The notes below the pieces were generated by a model that was not told the origin of the DNA, did not search any database, and was given only the letters and a program-made list of their open reading frames with translations. Positions 49,302 to 61,000 of a DNA stretch of 64,000 nt are shown here, one piece after another. Every line of letters begins with the position of its first letter. Position 1 is the stretch's first letter. Source of the DNA: Melastoma dodecandrum (lineage: Eukaryota > Streptophyta > Magnoliopsida > Myrtales > Melastomataceae); the NCBI GenBank assembly GCA_029817715.1, contig JARUPY010000088.1:2480001-2544000 (forward strand). Reading direction: 5' to 3'. The position numbers and the translations under genes are program-made.

Positions 49302-51126
49302 TGTTGGCCCAAAGATTATACTAAGAGGGGGGGTGAATTAGTGTTAAGTCTAATTAAGGAATTCTTAAACGCTTTTTCACAACCCTCACAGCGGAAGTAA
49401 CTTACTGTAATTTACAGAGCCTTCAAGCTTCTGTAATTACGGAACGTGTGAAATTGACTTCGAAATGAGTCGCAGAACACAAAGAATTTTATAGTGGTTC
49501 GGTGAAATCACCTACGTCCACTTTCGGTCACTTTTCACTAATAACTCGTATAGAGATTACAGTGTAGAAGATAAAACCTTCTGTGGTGTAAGAAAACAAT
49601 TTCTTTGACCACGGGACGGTAAGACTAGCTTTACCAATGCAAGAAACTCTCTTGCTGTGTTTAGGATGTGTCTAGGTCGAATCACAAGGAAATCAACCAG
49701 ACTTGAGCAAGCACAGAACGTTGGCTGGAAGCTTCAGCCTTCTGTGACTCTGTAGCGGGCTATTCCTTCTGTGGATCAGCGAACATATCCGATGACGCTT
49801 TCTCCAAGTGTTTGGACGCCTCTGATATGCTTCTCTTTTTGTGTTTTTGGTTTAATCTGCAAAACAAATAAAGATAGACCATCTACAGTAGGTTGCAGTC
49901 CCTCACCACTTACGCCTGCTGCAGAAACCTTCTCTTCGACCTGCTGTACGCCCACCCGGCGTTACGGACAGCACTCCTGGCCAAGTCCTTCGGATTCACG
50001 GCCAACGACGCCTACGGAGTGGCTTCACCAAAGCACACTTGCTGCAAACGCACAGATAACAAAATAACCAACTACAGAAGGTTGAAGGTCCCTCACCACT
50101 AAACCCCTGCTACGGACTCCTTCTCTCCGACCAACTCTGTACGCCTACTCGCCACCAACGAACCCTTCCCCAGGCCTTGATGCACGCAGTCCGACGTCAC
50201 GGACAAAGTTCCGGTCGAGTCCCTCAGATCCGTACGCAAGGAAGTCACCGGAGCGGCTTCACCCACGCTCAACCCGCTGTAGTTACCTCCTGCGAGAACT
50301 CTCGCCTGGAGAACCCGTCCTGCACACTCGCACACACGTTAAACAACCAATAACGTTGCCAAATGTCAAGACTTACGCTCTGATGTGTATTTTTAATGTT
50401 TTTAGGTTTTTCTTTTATATAGAGGTTCCGTCCTCCTGTAAAGATGGAAACTTATTTTGCCAAATACGTAAAATGACCAAATTCATCCCCAACGTGTAAA
50501 AATCATTTAGGGACAATATTTGATTGATTTCAGATCAATCGAATCATCCAATCACGAGATCTCATCTTACAGAAGGTTAGAGCCTAAATCGGTCAGCAAC
50601 CTTCTATAGTTGGAAATAAAGAATATTTTATTTCCAACTTGAGAAATATGATGATGGGGTCGTGCAAATATCTGGTTGGAACCTCCAGATTTAATTTTGT
50701 CTTATTTTGACAATTAAATCCCCAGATAATGCAATACAGAAGGTTCGGCCAGTAACAGCAACTTGACCTTCTATATAAGGAAATAATCAACGATTTATTC
50801 CCAAAAATAATTGATTCATTCCAGACAAGTAAAACATTGTATCTGGACGAAATATTAATCCAAATAATATTCCTAAGAATATTCTCTTTTGAATTAATAA
50901 TTTAATTAAGATAATCAATAATTAATTAACAAATAATTTATTATTGAAATATCTATTTATGGAAATATTCTCTAATCACGATCTGAAATGATCCTTGGAG
51001 GGTGAAGAAAATATTTTCGTGATATTTTTCCTCTCTTACGAAGCGTATCTTCGTTACAGGAGGTTTCAGCTTCTGTAAAGTCATAGCAGGTCAAACATGC
51101 TGTTTAACTCATCATCAAAATCTTGT
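49302..51126 (+). mobile_element. LTR-element fragment, family X (copy X1)
   Basis: Starts TGTTGGCCCAAAG then 'actaagagggggggtgaatt', the head shared with 62178. It contains the 'cacagcggaag' and 'tttatagtggttcggt' boxes, and an internal duplication (49895-50070 resembling 50075-50330). It is interrupted at 51126/51127 by the Athila-type element, at a point where copy X0 continues uninterrupted ('catcatcaaaatcatatc'). Confidence 0.65.
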
Positions 51127-52463
51127 TGATGCGCGTCGTCAACGCAACAAAAATAAATCCTCGTTCACACAAACTAAGCAGTAAGGGCAAGCAAGGGTCG
51201 ATCCCACAGAGAATCAGTATCAATTAGGTCTTATAACGTCAAATTCGATAACCAAATTCAAGGTCAAGTGAACAAATCAAGTGATGAGAAGTTAAACTAA
51301 CAGCAAAATGAATCGAATTACCAATAAGAATTAAAGATCTAGGACTACCGATTTCCCCTCATGACTTATGCTCTCATATCCCCTCTTCTTATTACTATTG
51401 AATTTCATCGGTTGTTAACTGTAGGCTGCTAATCTCTCCCCATAACCCTCTCGGATATCCGGGAACGTACCCCCATGTATCAAATTCTCTACTCTATGTC
51501 TAGGCAAAGAACTAGTGGAGGCCCTTTACGATTTAACCCTACTTTGATTACCCAAGGTGCACGGTATTTCTACTCTCACACTAAAACCCGGTCTCTCGAC
51601 TCGAAGGTTCCTTAGGTTATCCTAATCCCGATCTGACCCAGACTACCCTCTCGAGTCTCCCTAGGTGATCAAATCAATATCAACAGTTGATCAGGCTGCT
51701 AATACGCATTAAACACGGGATTGGATAAACAACCAACGGAAATTCAATTCATAATAAGAAAGGTTCAACAATTACAAAAGAACACGGGGTTCCATCGTCG
51801 TCCTAGAACAAAGAAATTAGTTCATAGCGATGCAACACGAAAACCAAATCAAAGATGAAAGCATAATTGAAATCTAAAAGAAAAAGGGAAAAGAATTTTG
51901 CAATTCTCCGCCGGCACCAATCTCCTGTCACGAGCTTTTCGCCGTCAAAGGAAAACCAATTCCCACCACTCTCTCTCACCCTAGTAAACCTTAAGTTTGA
52001 GTATTTATACTAGGGAATAATCTAAATGACCTAAATAGAAATAAAGAGAAAATCTAGGAATTCGGAGGGGAGGAAATCTTCTGGTTCTCCGCAGCTGCGA
52101 GGAAATCTTCCGCAGCTGCGAAAGTTTCTGAGGTTGCTCCCTTTGGCTTCTCCGCAGCTGCGAGGAAATCTTCCGCAGCTGCGAAAGTCTCTGTGGTTGC
52201 GAACTTCCTCTTGCCCGCAGCTGCGTCGAGACTCTCCGCAGCTGCGAAGGTCTCTGTGGTTGCACTCCTCGCTTCCTTCTCACAACTATTCCTTCCTCTC
52301 TTCGTTGTTCCTCATTTCATCTTCAATTCCCTACACGAACAATAACGAACGTGAGGTAACACAATTCAGCTTGAAACAACCAATCTAAACACTTAAAACG
52401 ACGGAACTAACTCAAATCAAGGCACAAATGTGATCATATAACTCTACTTTCGTAGAGTTATCA
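51127..52463 (-). repeat. 3' LTR of the Athila-type element (1,337 bp)
   Basis: In sense orientation TGATAACTCTACG...GCGCATCA. It aligns with 61001-62177. It has a 63-bp tandem duplication near 52088-52150 not present in the other LTR. It carries six exact copies of CGCAGCTGCG between 52090 and 52246. Confidence 0.88.
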
Positions 52464-52478
52464 CACCCCCAAACCTAT
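52464..52478 (-). promoter_or_regulatory. Polypurine tract of the Athila-type element
   Basis: Sense strand ATAGGTTTGGGGGTG abuts the TG of the 3' LTR. Confidence 0.65.
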
Positions 52479-53618
52479 CTTTTGCTAGTCCTCGAGCAAA
52501 ACAAAACCAAAACAAAACGAAAATGTAACCAAACAAAATAAACGAATCATAATTTATACTCCCCAGTCTCACCCAAGTCTTCCGAACTCGAATTGTCGTT
52601 AACGACTCTCAGCTAAGGCCGCACACCTATTTTAGAGGTAGACTTCGTTCAAGGCTAGCATACACGGGTTTTGTAGTTCTTATAAAACTTGTTCCCTCAA
52701 TTTGCACACCTCGCGTTGTCAACCCCACATTCTCAAATCTTTCATAGCCATCAAGTACTTTTCTAGACTCAACTCTCCTTACCTTCTCAACTAATTCGAG
52801 GTCTTTCTTTTCATCTCATTTTTCTCTTTTCATTTGGTTACACGATTCTAAATGCTCATCAATTCCCGCAAACGCTCATGTAACAAGTTCTCAGTCAGTG
52901 ACTCCCGGTCCAAACAGACCAAGGCACTAGGTGATAAAGCACCCCTCGGACGAGAACTCGAGCCGCAAGGAAGACTCACACCACAAGCACATATTCAAGC
53001 TCAAAATCAATTTTTTTTCTTTTTCTCTTTTACTTTTTTTTACCCTTTTCTAGCTTGAATAGTGGTGCTCAGAACCTTGGCAACCGTTTTCTTTTCTTGC
53101 TCTTTTTCTCTTTCACATTTTAACCTGAATTTCGTCTCCAAAGGATGATTCGAGTGCCTATACTTTTCCTTAATGACTATGCTTTTAAAGAGACTGTAGA
53201 GCTGACGCTGCTTAGTTAGCTTCCTATCAGGAACAACATATACTATTTTTTCAAGAAATTAGGCATGCTTGCTAGAACTAATTCCTCCTCTGCCTTAAAT
53301 GTGCGACCCTAATCATCCTCCTAGAATCCGACTCTTCTAATTCGAAATCCTAAGGTCTAACTGAGGGGCATCGACTCAAAGAAAATAACAAAAACAAAAC
53401 GAAAGATAGACTCAGAAGCATGATCAAGCTGACAGAAATAACAAGCAATGGCAATCATATCATAAAGGATAACATCAACACCCCCAAACCTAAATCCTGA
53501 CACGACCTCGTGGCAGACTGTATCTCCAACAGTGCATGAGATAGATGAAAGTAAAGATAAGAGAGATACAACCTGGCACATATCCGGTTGAACTCAGGAT
53601 CCTCTCTCTGATGGCGGA
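52479..53618 (-). other. Untranslated region between the third ORF and the 3' LTR
   Basis: No coding frame of note; A- and T-rich simple stretches (for example 53008-53048). This is usual for the long 3' untranslated part of Athila-like elements. Confidence 0.55.
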
Positions 53619-54776
53619 CTAATCGGACTCCGAGTCGGAGTCAACATCTTCATCCTCCGCCGGGCTGGTTTCTGCATCTTCCATAGCAGCATCACTCCAT
53701 CCCATGGGTCGATCCCATCCCGGTGGGTGGTAGACTGGTTGATGCAACGCGTTGAAATCTACTCCAAAGGATGGCGCGGCCTGACGGTTGTACTCCATCT
53801 GATGTCGGATGAATTCCATGGTGTACTGCTGGAAGGCCCTAGTTTGCTGCTGAGCGTCCCTGGTTTGCTGCATGAACTCCTGCATCTGGGCCCACCGTTC
53901 TTGCTCGGAGGGCATAGTGCTCGCAGCGGCTGGACGAGGGCGAGAGGAAGCGCTTCCCTGCCTTGCGCTAATCTTGTCCGGCGATTGATGGTCTAGAGGC
54001 TGGCCCGGGGGACAAAGCTCCTCCGTCCTGTCAAACTGCACACCTGCTTTGATACATAATTCAGAAATAAGACAAGGGAACCACAAACCTCGTGCGTCGT
54101 CCAAACAACGGTGGATCATCCAATTCAGCAGCCTGCCCAAATCAATAGGCATCTCCTCCATGATACAGTAGATGAGCGCCGCTCGATCCCTGGTGATCTC
54201 GCTCGTGTTTTTGCTGGGGATGAGCCGGGCGGCTACAAATAAGGCCCACATGCGTGCTTCGGTGGTCAAATTGCTGCCGTGGAGTCTGAGGGGGTCCCGG
54301 CTTCTTGTCAATTTCCATTGGGATCCTGGCTTAGCAATTCTCGCAATAACTGCGTTACTATCAAAACGATTATTAAGATATTCGAGCTATGCCTCAGTGT
54401 TGTAAACAGAGAGGCCATAAAATGTGGAAATCACTGATGCACCAAACTTAACCTCCTTGTCCCGAACTCGAATACTCTGCCTATCCCTGTCCAGGGTATG
54501 CACGTTTGCATAAAACTCCCTGACCACCGGGTCAACGCCCCGTTTTATCGCTGTACTAAAGCGAAGCCACCCCAGACGTTCTAAACGTGCCCGGTATTCA
54601 ATCAAATCGGGATGCGTGGTATCGAATACCCGCTCAGCGATCAGCGGTCTTTTCATGGATCGCTGGTACGCCGCCGATGATTCATTCACAACGGCCTTAT
54701 CCCTCCCTGCCGTTTCCTTCCCTCTCCTTTGCCTAGAACTAGAGGCACCGGTCGTAGTGCGTTGCTTGGGCGCCAT
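53619..54776 (-). pseudogene. Third ORF of the Athila-type element ('putative plant transposon protein' type), one in-frame stop
   Basis: The frame runs from an ATG at 54776 (MAPKQR...) to 53619 and is open except for a single TAG at 54387-54389. The part before the stop has 'VREFYANVHTLDR' and 'VSTFYGLS'-like blocks. The part after it has 'ALIYCIMEEMPIDLGRLLNWMI' and a C-terminal Gln-rich stretch (~residues 280-335) ending in an acidic tail. This matches the layout of the plant 'putative plant transposon protein' domain often found in Athila-like ORFs. No signal peptide or membrane segment is evident, so an envelope role is not supported. The stop would truncate the product after ~129 residues. 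Confidence 0.65.
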
Positions 54777-54879
54777 CGCTAACTGCGCTATTCTAAGAGC
54801 TAAGGCAACTATTGAATCACCGGGTGAACCACGACGTAGCCGCACGCAAATCACCGATAGGACTAAGGGATGAGGAACT

Positions 54880-55400
54880 TTCCTGATTGTCGCAGCTGCG
54901 GGAGAATGTGGCACCGGAGAGCAGATCTGCAGTGGATGGACGCACAAGGGAGGAGGAGGACGTCGGAGATTGACGCGGGAGTAGCCGGCGAGTTGGGAGG
55001 TGTAGCCGTCGCCTGGAGAGGAGGAGTGCGTCGCAGCTGCGCCCTGAGAGAGTGGGGAAAATGAATTAGGGTTTTAGTTCGCCCCCTTTTAATTAGTCTG
55101 AAATTTCGTCCTCTCGCAGCTGCGAGACATCCCAGCGCAGCTGCGAGACTATCTGAGGATCGCAGGTTACACGTCTCTCGCAGCTGCGAGAATTTCCTCC
55201 GCAGCTGCGAAATCTCTGAGGATCGCAGGTTACACGTCTCTCGCAGCTGCGAGAATTTCCTTCGCAGCTGCGAAACTCTCTGAGGATCGACTGTGTATGC
55301 GCCTTCCGCAGCTGCGAGAGATGTTCTCGCAGCTGCGAAACTTACTGCCTTCCGTTCCTCCGCAGCTGCGATCTACTTCTCCACAGCTGCGGATCTTACT
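54880..55400. repeat. Cluster of CGCAGCTGCG palindromes in the Athila-type element
   Basis: Eleven exact copies: 54891, 55032, 55115, 55136, 55179, 55200, 55242, 55263, 55307, 55328 and 55361. One near-copy is at 55382. Most come in pairs 21 bp apart within a ~63-bp repeat that also contains 'ctgaggatcgcaggttacac'. The same palindrome pairs occur in both LTRs. Confidence 0.9.
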
Positions 55401-55576
55401 GTGGATGCTACCTCATTTTCTTTCTCCGTCTTTTTCATGGACATGCTTCTTGATCTACTAACAAAAACAAATAAACGATTAAAAATAACTAATTATCAGG
55501 AATAAAATGAAACGACTTGGGTTGCCTCCCAAGAAGTGCCCTGGTTTATAGTCGATGGCTCGACTTTCGCACGATT

Positions 55577-56083
55577 TTATGCGTCTTGGAGTCGCGTGGA
55601 TGTAGTTCCTCGCTCAAGTGGCTCTCCATGATAGTGTTTGAGGCGTTGGCCGTTGACCTTGAACGTGGTCTCCGAATCATTCGACTGCAACTCTACAGCG
55701 CCATGAGGGAACGTTCTGACCACTTTGAACGGTCCGGACCATCTCGACTTCAACTTGCCTGGAAATAACCGCAAACGTGAGTTGAAAAGTAATACATACT
55801 CACATGGCACAAATGACCTGTTGAGGATGCGGCTATCATGCCATTTTTTCGTCTTCTCCTTGTAGATAGATGCATTCTCGTAGGCCCGATGACGAAGCTC
55901 CTCCAATTCGTTCATCTGCAAAAGGCGAGCCTCACCTGATCGGGTTGCGTTGAAATTTAGGTGCTTTAGTGCCCAGTATGCCTTGTGCTCGAGTTCCACT
56001 GGGAGGTGACAAGCCTTTCCAAAGACGAGTCGGTATGGGGACATCCCGATCGGTGTTTTGTACGCTGTTCTGTACGCCCACAA
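55577..56083 (-). pseudogene. Integrase C-terminal part, frameshifted from pol
   Basis: Starts within '[23 protein letters not shown]', the conserved end of the integrase catalytic region, and continues through '[10 protein letters not shown]' and '[12 protein letters not shown]', the C-terminal chromatin- or DNA-binding part. It is in a different frame from the upstream pol frame: a single base appears to be missing around 56091-56093. Downstream (55500-55560) is the 'cttgggaggcaaccca' box typical after pol in Athila-like elements. Confidence 0.8.
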
Positions 56084-56090
56084 AGCATCG

Positions 56091-58946
56091 TCAATCCTTT
56101 CGTGTTGTACTTACCGATTTTTCAAGGATGCGCTTCACTTCACGGTTGGAAACTTCCGCATGTCCGCTGGTCTGTGGGTGATACGCCGTTGCCACCTTGT
56201 GCTTCACGCCATATTTGCTTAACAGTGCATTAAACTGACGATTGATGAAGTGTGTACCTTCGTCACTAATGATAGCGCGTGGTACACCGAACCTAGTGAA
56301 AATCTGTTTCTGCACAAACTTGACAACCACTTTAGCCTCATTAGTGGGGGAAGCAATTGCTTCCACCCACTTGGAAACGTAATCTACTGCTACGAGGATG
56401 TACTTGTTACCATTCGATGGGATGAAGGGTCCCATGAAGTCGATGCCCCAAACATCAAAAAGTTCAACCTCGAGGATGTTCTGCAGGGGCATTTCGTTTC
56501 TCCGTGATATGTTCCCTGTTCTTTGGCACCTATCACAATGAAGAACAAACTGATAAGCATCCTTGAAAATAGTCGGCCAGTAAAAACCTGACTGGAGAAC
56601 TTTAGCGGCTGTTCTATCTCCTCCAAAGTGTCCTCCGTAGGGGGATGCGTGGCAATGGGCTAGTATGTCCATGATTTCAGATTCCGGCACACATCTCCTG
56701 ATCACCTGATCTGCACACTTTTTAAACAGAAATGGTTCGTCCCAAAAGTAGTGACGAACGTCATGAAGAAACCGTTTCCGCTTGTGTGCATCGAAATCCT
56801 CAGGAATAAATTCCGACACAATGAAGTTTACAAAATCAGCATACCAAGGCACGCTCACATCAACAGACAGCAAACACTCATCAGGAAAGAACTCATTGAT
56901 GCAAACCTTGTCTCGAATCACATTTTCATTTTCTAACCTAGACAAGTGATCTGCTATCTGATTTTCAGTCCCTTTCCTATCTCGGATCTCTAAGTCAAAT
57001 TCTTGTAATAATAGCACCCAACGAATCAACCTAGGCTTAGCGTCCTTTTTCTCAATCAAGTATTTGATCGCTGAGTGATCTGTAAACACTATTATCTTAG
57101 ATCCCACCAGATAACTGCGAAACTTATCAAATGCAAACACGACGGCTAACAATTCTTTCTCAGTCGTGGTGTAATTAACCTTGGCATCATCTAAGGTCCT
57201 GCTGGCATAGTATATAACCCGAAAAATCTTATCTACCCTCTGGCCTAATGCGGCTCCTACTGCATAGTCGCTAGCATCACACATCAACTCAAAGGGCAAA
57301 TTCCAATCAGGTGCTATGACTATGGGAGCAGATACTAACCTCTTCTTAAGTTCAGTAAAGGTAGAAAGGCACTCAGCATTGAATACAAAGGGAACATCCT
57401 TCTCCAACAAATTGCACAGTGGCTTCGTGATCTTGGAGAAGTCCTTGATGAACCTCCGGTAGAAACCAGCATGTCCGAGGAAGCTCCGAATCCCTTTCAC
57501 TGAAGAGGGTGGGGGTAACTTCTCAATTGTCTCTATCTTTGCCCTGTCTACTTCAATGCCCTTGCTGGAGATCCGGTGACCTAAAACAATGCCATCACGA
57601 ACCATAAACTGGCATTTCTCCCAGTTCAGGATTAGGTTAGCATCCTCACAACGTTTTAGAACCTTAGTGAGGTTCGACAGGCACTCCGCATACGATGTAC
57701 CAAAAACAGAAAAATCATCCATGAAGACCTCCAAACCATTTTCAATCATATCAGAGAATATGGCCATCATGCATCGTTGAAAAGTCGCAGGTGCATTACA
57801 CAATCCAAATGGCATGCGGCGAAACGCAAAGGTACCGAATGGGCATGTGAACGTTGTCTTTTCTTGGTCCTCCGGAGCAATCAAAATTTGATTGTACCCG
57901 GAGTATCCGTCCAAGAAGCAATAGAAATCCTTACCCGCCAATCGATCAAGCATCTGATCAATAAAGGGTAGAGGAAAATGGTCTTTCCTGGTGGCCTTGT
58001 TCAGTTTGCGGTAATCCATGCAAACTCTCCACCCGGTTACAGTGCGAGTCGGAATCAACTCATTCTTCTCGTTCTTGACCACCGTCATCCCTCCTTTCTT
58101 CGGGACGCACTGCACAGGGCTAACCCAAGAACTATCAGAGATCGGGTAAATAATACCTGCATCTAGCCACTTGATAATCTCTTTCTTCACCACTTCCTTC
58201 ATGTTTGGGTTGAGTCGCCTCTGAGCCTCGACTGAAACCTTATGATCATCCTCAAGCAAAATCTTGTGCATACACACCGACGGACTGATACCTCGAATAT
58301 CCGCTATAGTCCATCCCAATGCCTTCTTGTGCGCCTTGAGGATCTCAAGCAATTCCTCCTCCTCTTCTCCTGTAAGATTGGCAGAAATAATTACAGGTAA
58401 AGTATTTGATGGTCCGAAGTACGCATACCTGAGATGATCCGGGAGTTGCTTGAGCTCTAAAGTGGGGGGTTCCTCAATTGAAGGTAGCATCGGGTTCAGT
58501 GGCCGCTCTAGCGTGTCAAATTGTTGAATCCTTCGTGTGAATAACGCTAGGGCTTCCTGGGTGTCACAATTGGGGTTGGTCTTCTCTCCTTCATCTTCTG
58601 AGGTACCTTCATCACCAAGAGGGGAAAACTTGGAAGTGCACCTATCAACAATGTCCATCCGGAAACAATCAGAATTTTCAGAAGGCCATTTAACAGATTT
58701 ATAAACGTTGAATATGACTTCCTGATCGTTGACACGGATTGTCAACTCTCCCTTCTGTACATCGATCAATGCCCTTCCTGTGGCTAAAAATGGACGACCA
58801 AGGATGATAGGAATCTCCTTGTCCTCCTCAAAGTCTAACACCAGAAAGTCAGCCGGAAAAATAAATTTATCTACTTTGACAAGAACGTCCTCAATAATCC
58901 CTTTCGGGTACGTAATGGATCTATCGGCTAACTGAAGGGTAAGACA
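56091..58946 (-). pseudogene. pol: pol: protease end, reverse transcriptase, RNase H, integrase
   Basis: Long open frame. It begins with '[12 protein letters not shown]' (protease C-terminus). Next is the RT, with '[15 protein letters not shown]', '[17 protein letters not shown]' and the catalytic 'FMDD' (YxDD equivalent, about two-fifths along). RNase H follows, with '[14 protein letters not shown]', '[19 protein letters not shown]' and '[10 protein letters not shown]'. Integrase has its HHCC zinc finger ('[11 protein letters not shown]' ... 'CDRCQRTG') and the three acidic residues in 'GIDFMGPF', 'ISDEGTHF' and 'HAEVSNRE'. Catalytic residues are present throughout. A one-base shift at about 58944-58947 separates it from gag-protease, and another near 56091 cuts off the integrase end, so the polyprotein cannot be made without recoding. 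Confidence 0.85.
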
Positions 58947-60888
58947 CAGATGTAGGTCTTACCTCCCCCAAACCTAGCTCTTTATACACCGAAAAAGGCA
59001 TCAGATTTATGCTTGCCCCAAGATCGCAAAGAGCTTTACCTGAGAATGCTGTTCCAATTGTGCATGGGATTGTGAAGCTACCTGGGTCCTTGAGCTTCGG
59101 TGGTATCTTCTTCTGGATGATGGCGCTACACTCCTCGGTAAGTTTAACTGTCTCAAAATCGCCCAACATCCGTTTCTTCGAGAGTACGTCCTTCATGAAC
59201 TTGACGTAACTAGGCATCTGCTCCAAAGCTTCTGCAAAAGGGATATTAATGTGTAGCTTTTTAAATACATCGAGGAACTTACGAAATTGAGCATCCTCGT
59301 TTTGTTTTCGGGCTCTCTGTGGGAACGGAAGCTTCGAGATGTCGATTTCCGGTTTCTTTCTCTCTTCCTCCATCTTTTTCTTCCCTTTGTCCTGTGGCAA
59401 GTCCAAGTTAAAATTTAATGGACTAGTCTGAGATTTCTTACTAGTTGCCTCCACAGGACTGGATCCACTGCTCTCCTTCTTAGCTTCGGCTTCCTCTGCC
59501 TCAAGTGACCGGCCGTTCCTTAGAGTCACGGCTTTGGCTTGCTCCCTTGGATTGGTTTCTGTGTTGCTCGGGAGAGTCCCATAGGCTCTCGAATTCACCG
59601 CCTGAGCCAGCTGGCTAACCTGGTTCTCCAGGTTCCGAATCGACGCTGCTTGGTTCTTCATCAAAGCGTCTTGATTCGCCATGTATTTGAGCATCATCTC
59701 TTCGAGGCTCGGCTTCTTTTCCGAGGCTTCTGCTTGTGCTTGCGGATACTGAGGCGCTGGTGCTGGTGGTCTCGACATACCAGGCGGAGGTGCCTGTGCT
59801 CTCCAAGAAAAGTTCGGGTGATTCCTCCACCCTGGGTTATACGTATTCGAGTACGGGTTGTTGCGCTGGTTTCCAACAAAGTTGGCTTCCTCCATGCTCA
59901 TGGTGCACTGATCTGTAAGATGTGCTCCTCCGCAAATCTGACAACCCTGCTGGTTGCTCTGAACCGAACTAACGTTCGCTTCCTCAAATTTCTTAGTGAG
60001 AGTGGCTAGTTGTGCTTGAATTGAGGTTAAGGTATCCAATTCAAAGACGCCCTGCGGCTTCCTTCTGTTCATACGCTCCGAATACTGGTTCGGCAGACAA
60101 GTCTTCCTCATCGTCTCAAGGAGCTCCAGTCCTTCCACATAGGACTTCCTCAAAAAGGATCCTCCAGATGCCAAATTTACGTCCTTCCTGGACGAGTCCG
60201 TGAGTCCATTATAGAATGCCTCAAGCTGTCTCCATCCAGGCAGATCATGATATGGGCACTGTATCAGCAGATTCTTGAATCGCTCCCATGCCTCCACGAA
60301 AGTTTCATCGCTGTCCTGTCGGAACGTGGTAATCTCGTTCCTCATCTGAGATATCTTCGAGGGAGGATAATACTGATCCAGGAAGGCCTCCTCCATCTGT
60401 GCCCAAGTCGATATTGAATTCACTGGGAGTGAATTGAACCACGCCCAGGCCTTGTCCTTTAGGGAGAATGTGAACAGCTTCAGCCTGACTGCATCTTGGG
60501 ACACTCCGTTCTGCCTGAAAGTGTCGCATACGCTGAGAAACTTACTCAGATGCTCGTGCGGATCCTCCATCGGTGTTCCTCTGAACTGGACTGTATTCTG
60601 AATCATCTGCATCACCGATGTCTTGATCTCATAATCACGAGCTGCGATGGGCGGTGGTGCTATGCATGACCGGTGAGCGTAAGTTCTGGCCGATGTGAAG
60701 TCCATCATCGGCCTGTTATCAACATCTGGCCTCCCTCCACGCTCTTGTATCGGGACTAGGTTTTCGGCAATCTGATTTCTGTTGTCCTCGTCGGCCATAG
60801 CTACTCGCTGTGCTCTCAACCTTTGCCGAAAGGTGCGCTCGATTTCTGGGTCCAATTGAGTCAAATTAGCTCCTTGACTCCGTAGCAT
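58921..60888 (-). CDS. gag: gag-protease ORF of the Athila-type element
   Basis: 655 codons. Residues ~90-260 form a retrotransposon gag domain ('[20 protein letters not shown]', '[10 protein letters not shown]', 'ESF.EAWERFK'-like block). A CCHC-type knuckle ([13 protein letters not shown]) is at about residue 315. A Pro- and Gln-rich stretch follows. The aspartic protease starts with '[13 protein letters not shown]' (DLGAS, equivalent of the D[ST]G active site) near the C-terminus. The frame ends at TAG 58921 shortly after the protease start, because of the one-base shift to pol. Whether that shift is mutational or a recoding site cannot be told from one copy; the second shift in integrase argues for decay. 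Confidence 0.85.
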   Translation of the reverse strand: MLRSQGANLTQLDPEIERTFRQRLRAQRVAMADEDNRNQIAENLVPIQERGGRPDVDNRPMMDFTSARTYAHRSCIAPPPIAARDYEIKTSVMQMIQNTVQFRGTPMEDPHEHLSKFLSVCDTFRQNGVSQDAVRLKLFTFSLKDKAWAWFNSLPVNSISTWAQMEEAFLDQYYPPSKISQMRNEITTFRQDSDETFVEAWERFKNLLIQCPYHDLPGWRQLEAFYNGLTDSSRKDVNLASGGSFLRKSYVEGLELLETMRKTCLPNQYSERMNRRKPQGVFELDTLTSIQAQLATLTKKFEEANVSSVQSNQQGCQICGGAHLTDQCTMSMEEANFVGNQRNNPYSNTYNPGWRNHPNFSWRAQAPPPGMSRPPAPAPQYPQAQAEASEKKPSLEEMMLKYMANQDALMKNQAASIRNLENQVSQLAQAVNSRAYGTLPSNTETNPREQAKAVTLRNGRSLEAEEAEAKKESSGSSPVEATSKKSQTSPLNFNLDLPQDKGKKKMEEERKKPEIDISKLPFPQRARKQNEDAQFRKFLDVFKKLHINIPFAEALEQMPSYVKFMKDVLSKKRMLGDFETVKLTEECSAIIQKKIPPKLKDPGSFTIPCTIGTAFSGKALCDLGASINLMPFSVYKELGLGEVRPTSVSYPSVSR

Positions 60889-60977
60889 AAACAGAAATAT
60901 ATAAAGAGAAAAACAAAAACTTGAACGTCAAACAGTTATCGAAAATAGAGGTAAAAGACAACTAAAAGAAAACTGAG

Positions 60978-60995
60978 TCCCCGGCAGCGGCGCCA
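60978..60995 (-). promoter_or_regulatory. Primer-binding site of the Athila-type element
   Basis: Sense strand TGGCGCCGCTGCCGGGGA, 5 nt after the 5' LTR end. It is complementary to the 3' end expected for tRNA-Asp, allowing one mismatch from the common '..GTTGCC..' form. Confidence 0.75.
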
Positions 60996-61000
60996 AAATT

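Noticed and set aside
53619..54776. Envelope gene of an endogenous-retrovirus-like element
   Set aside because: Athila-like third ORFs are sometimes called env-like, but no signal peptide, membrane segment or cleavage site is visible here. The sequence fits the plant transposon-protein type instead.
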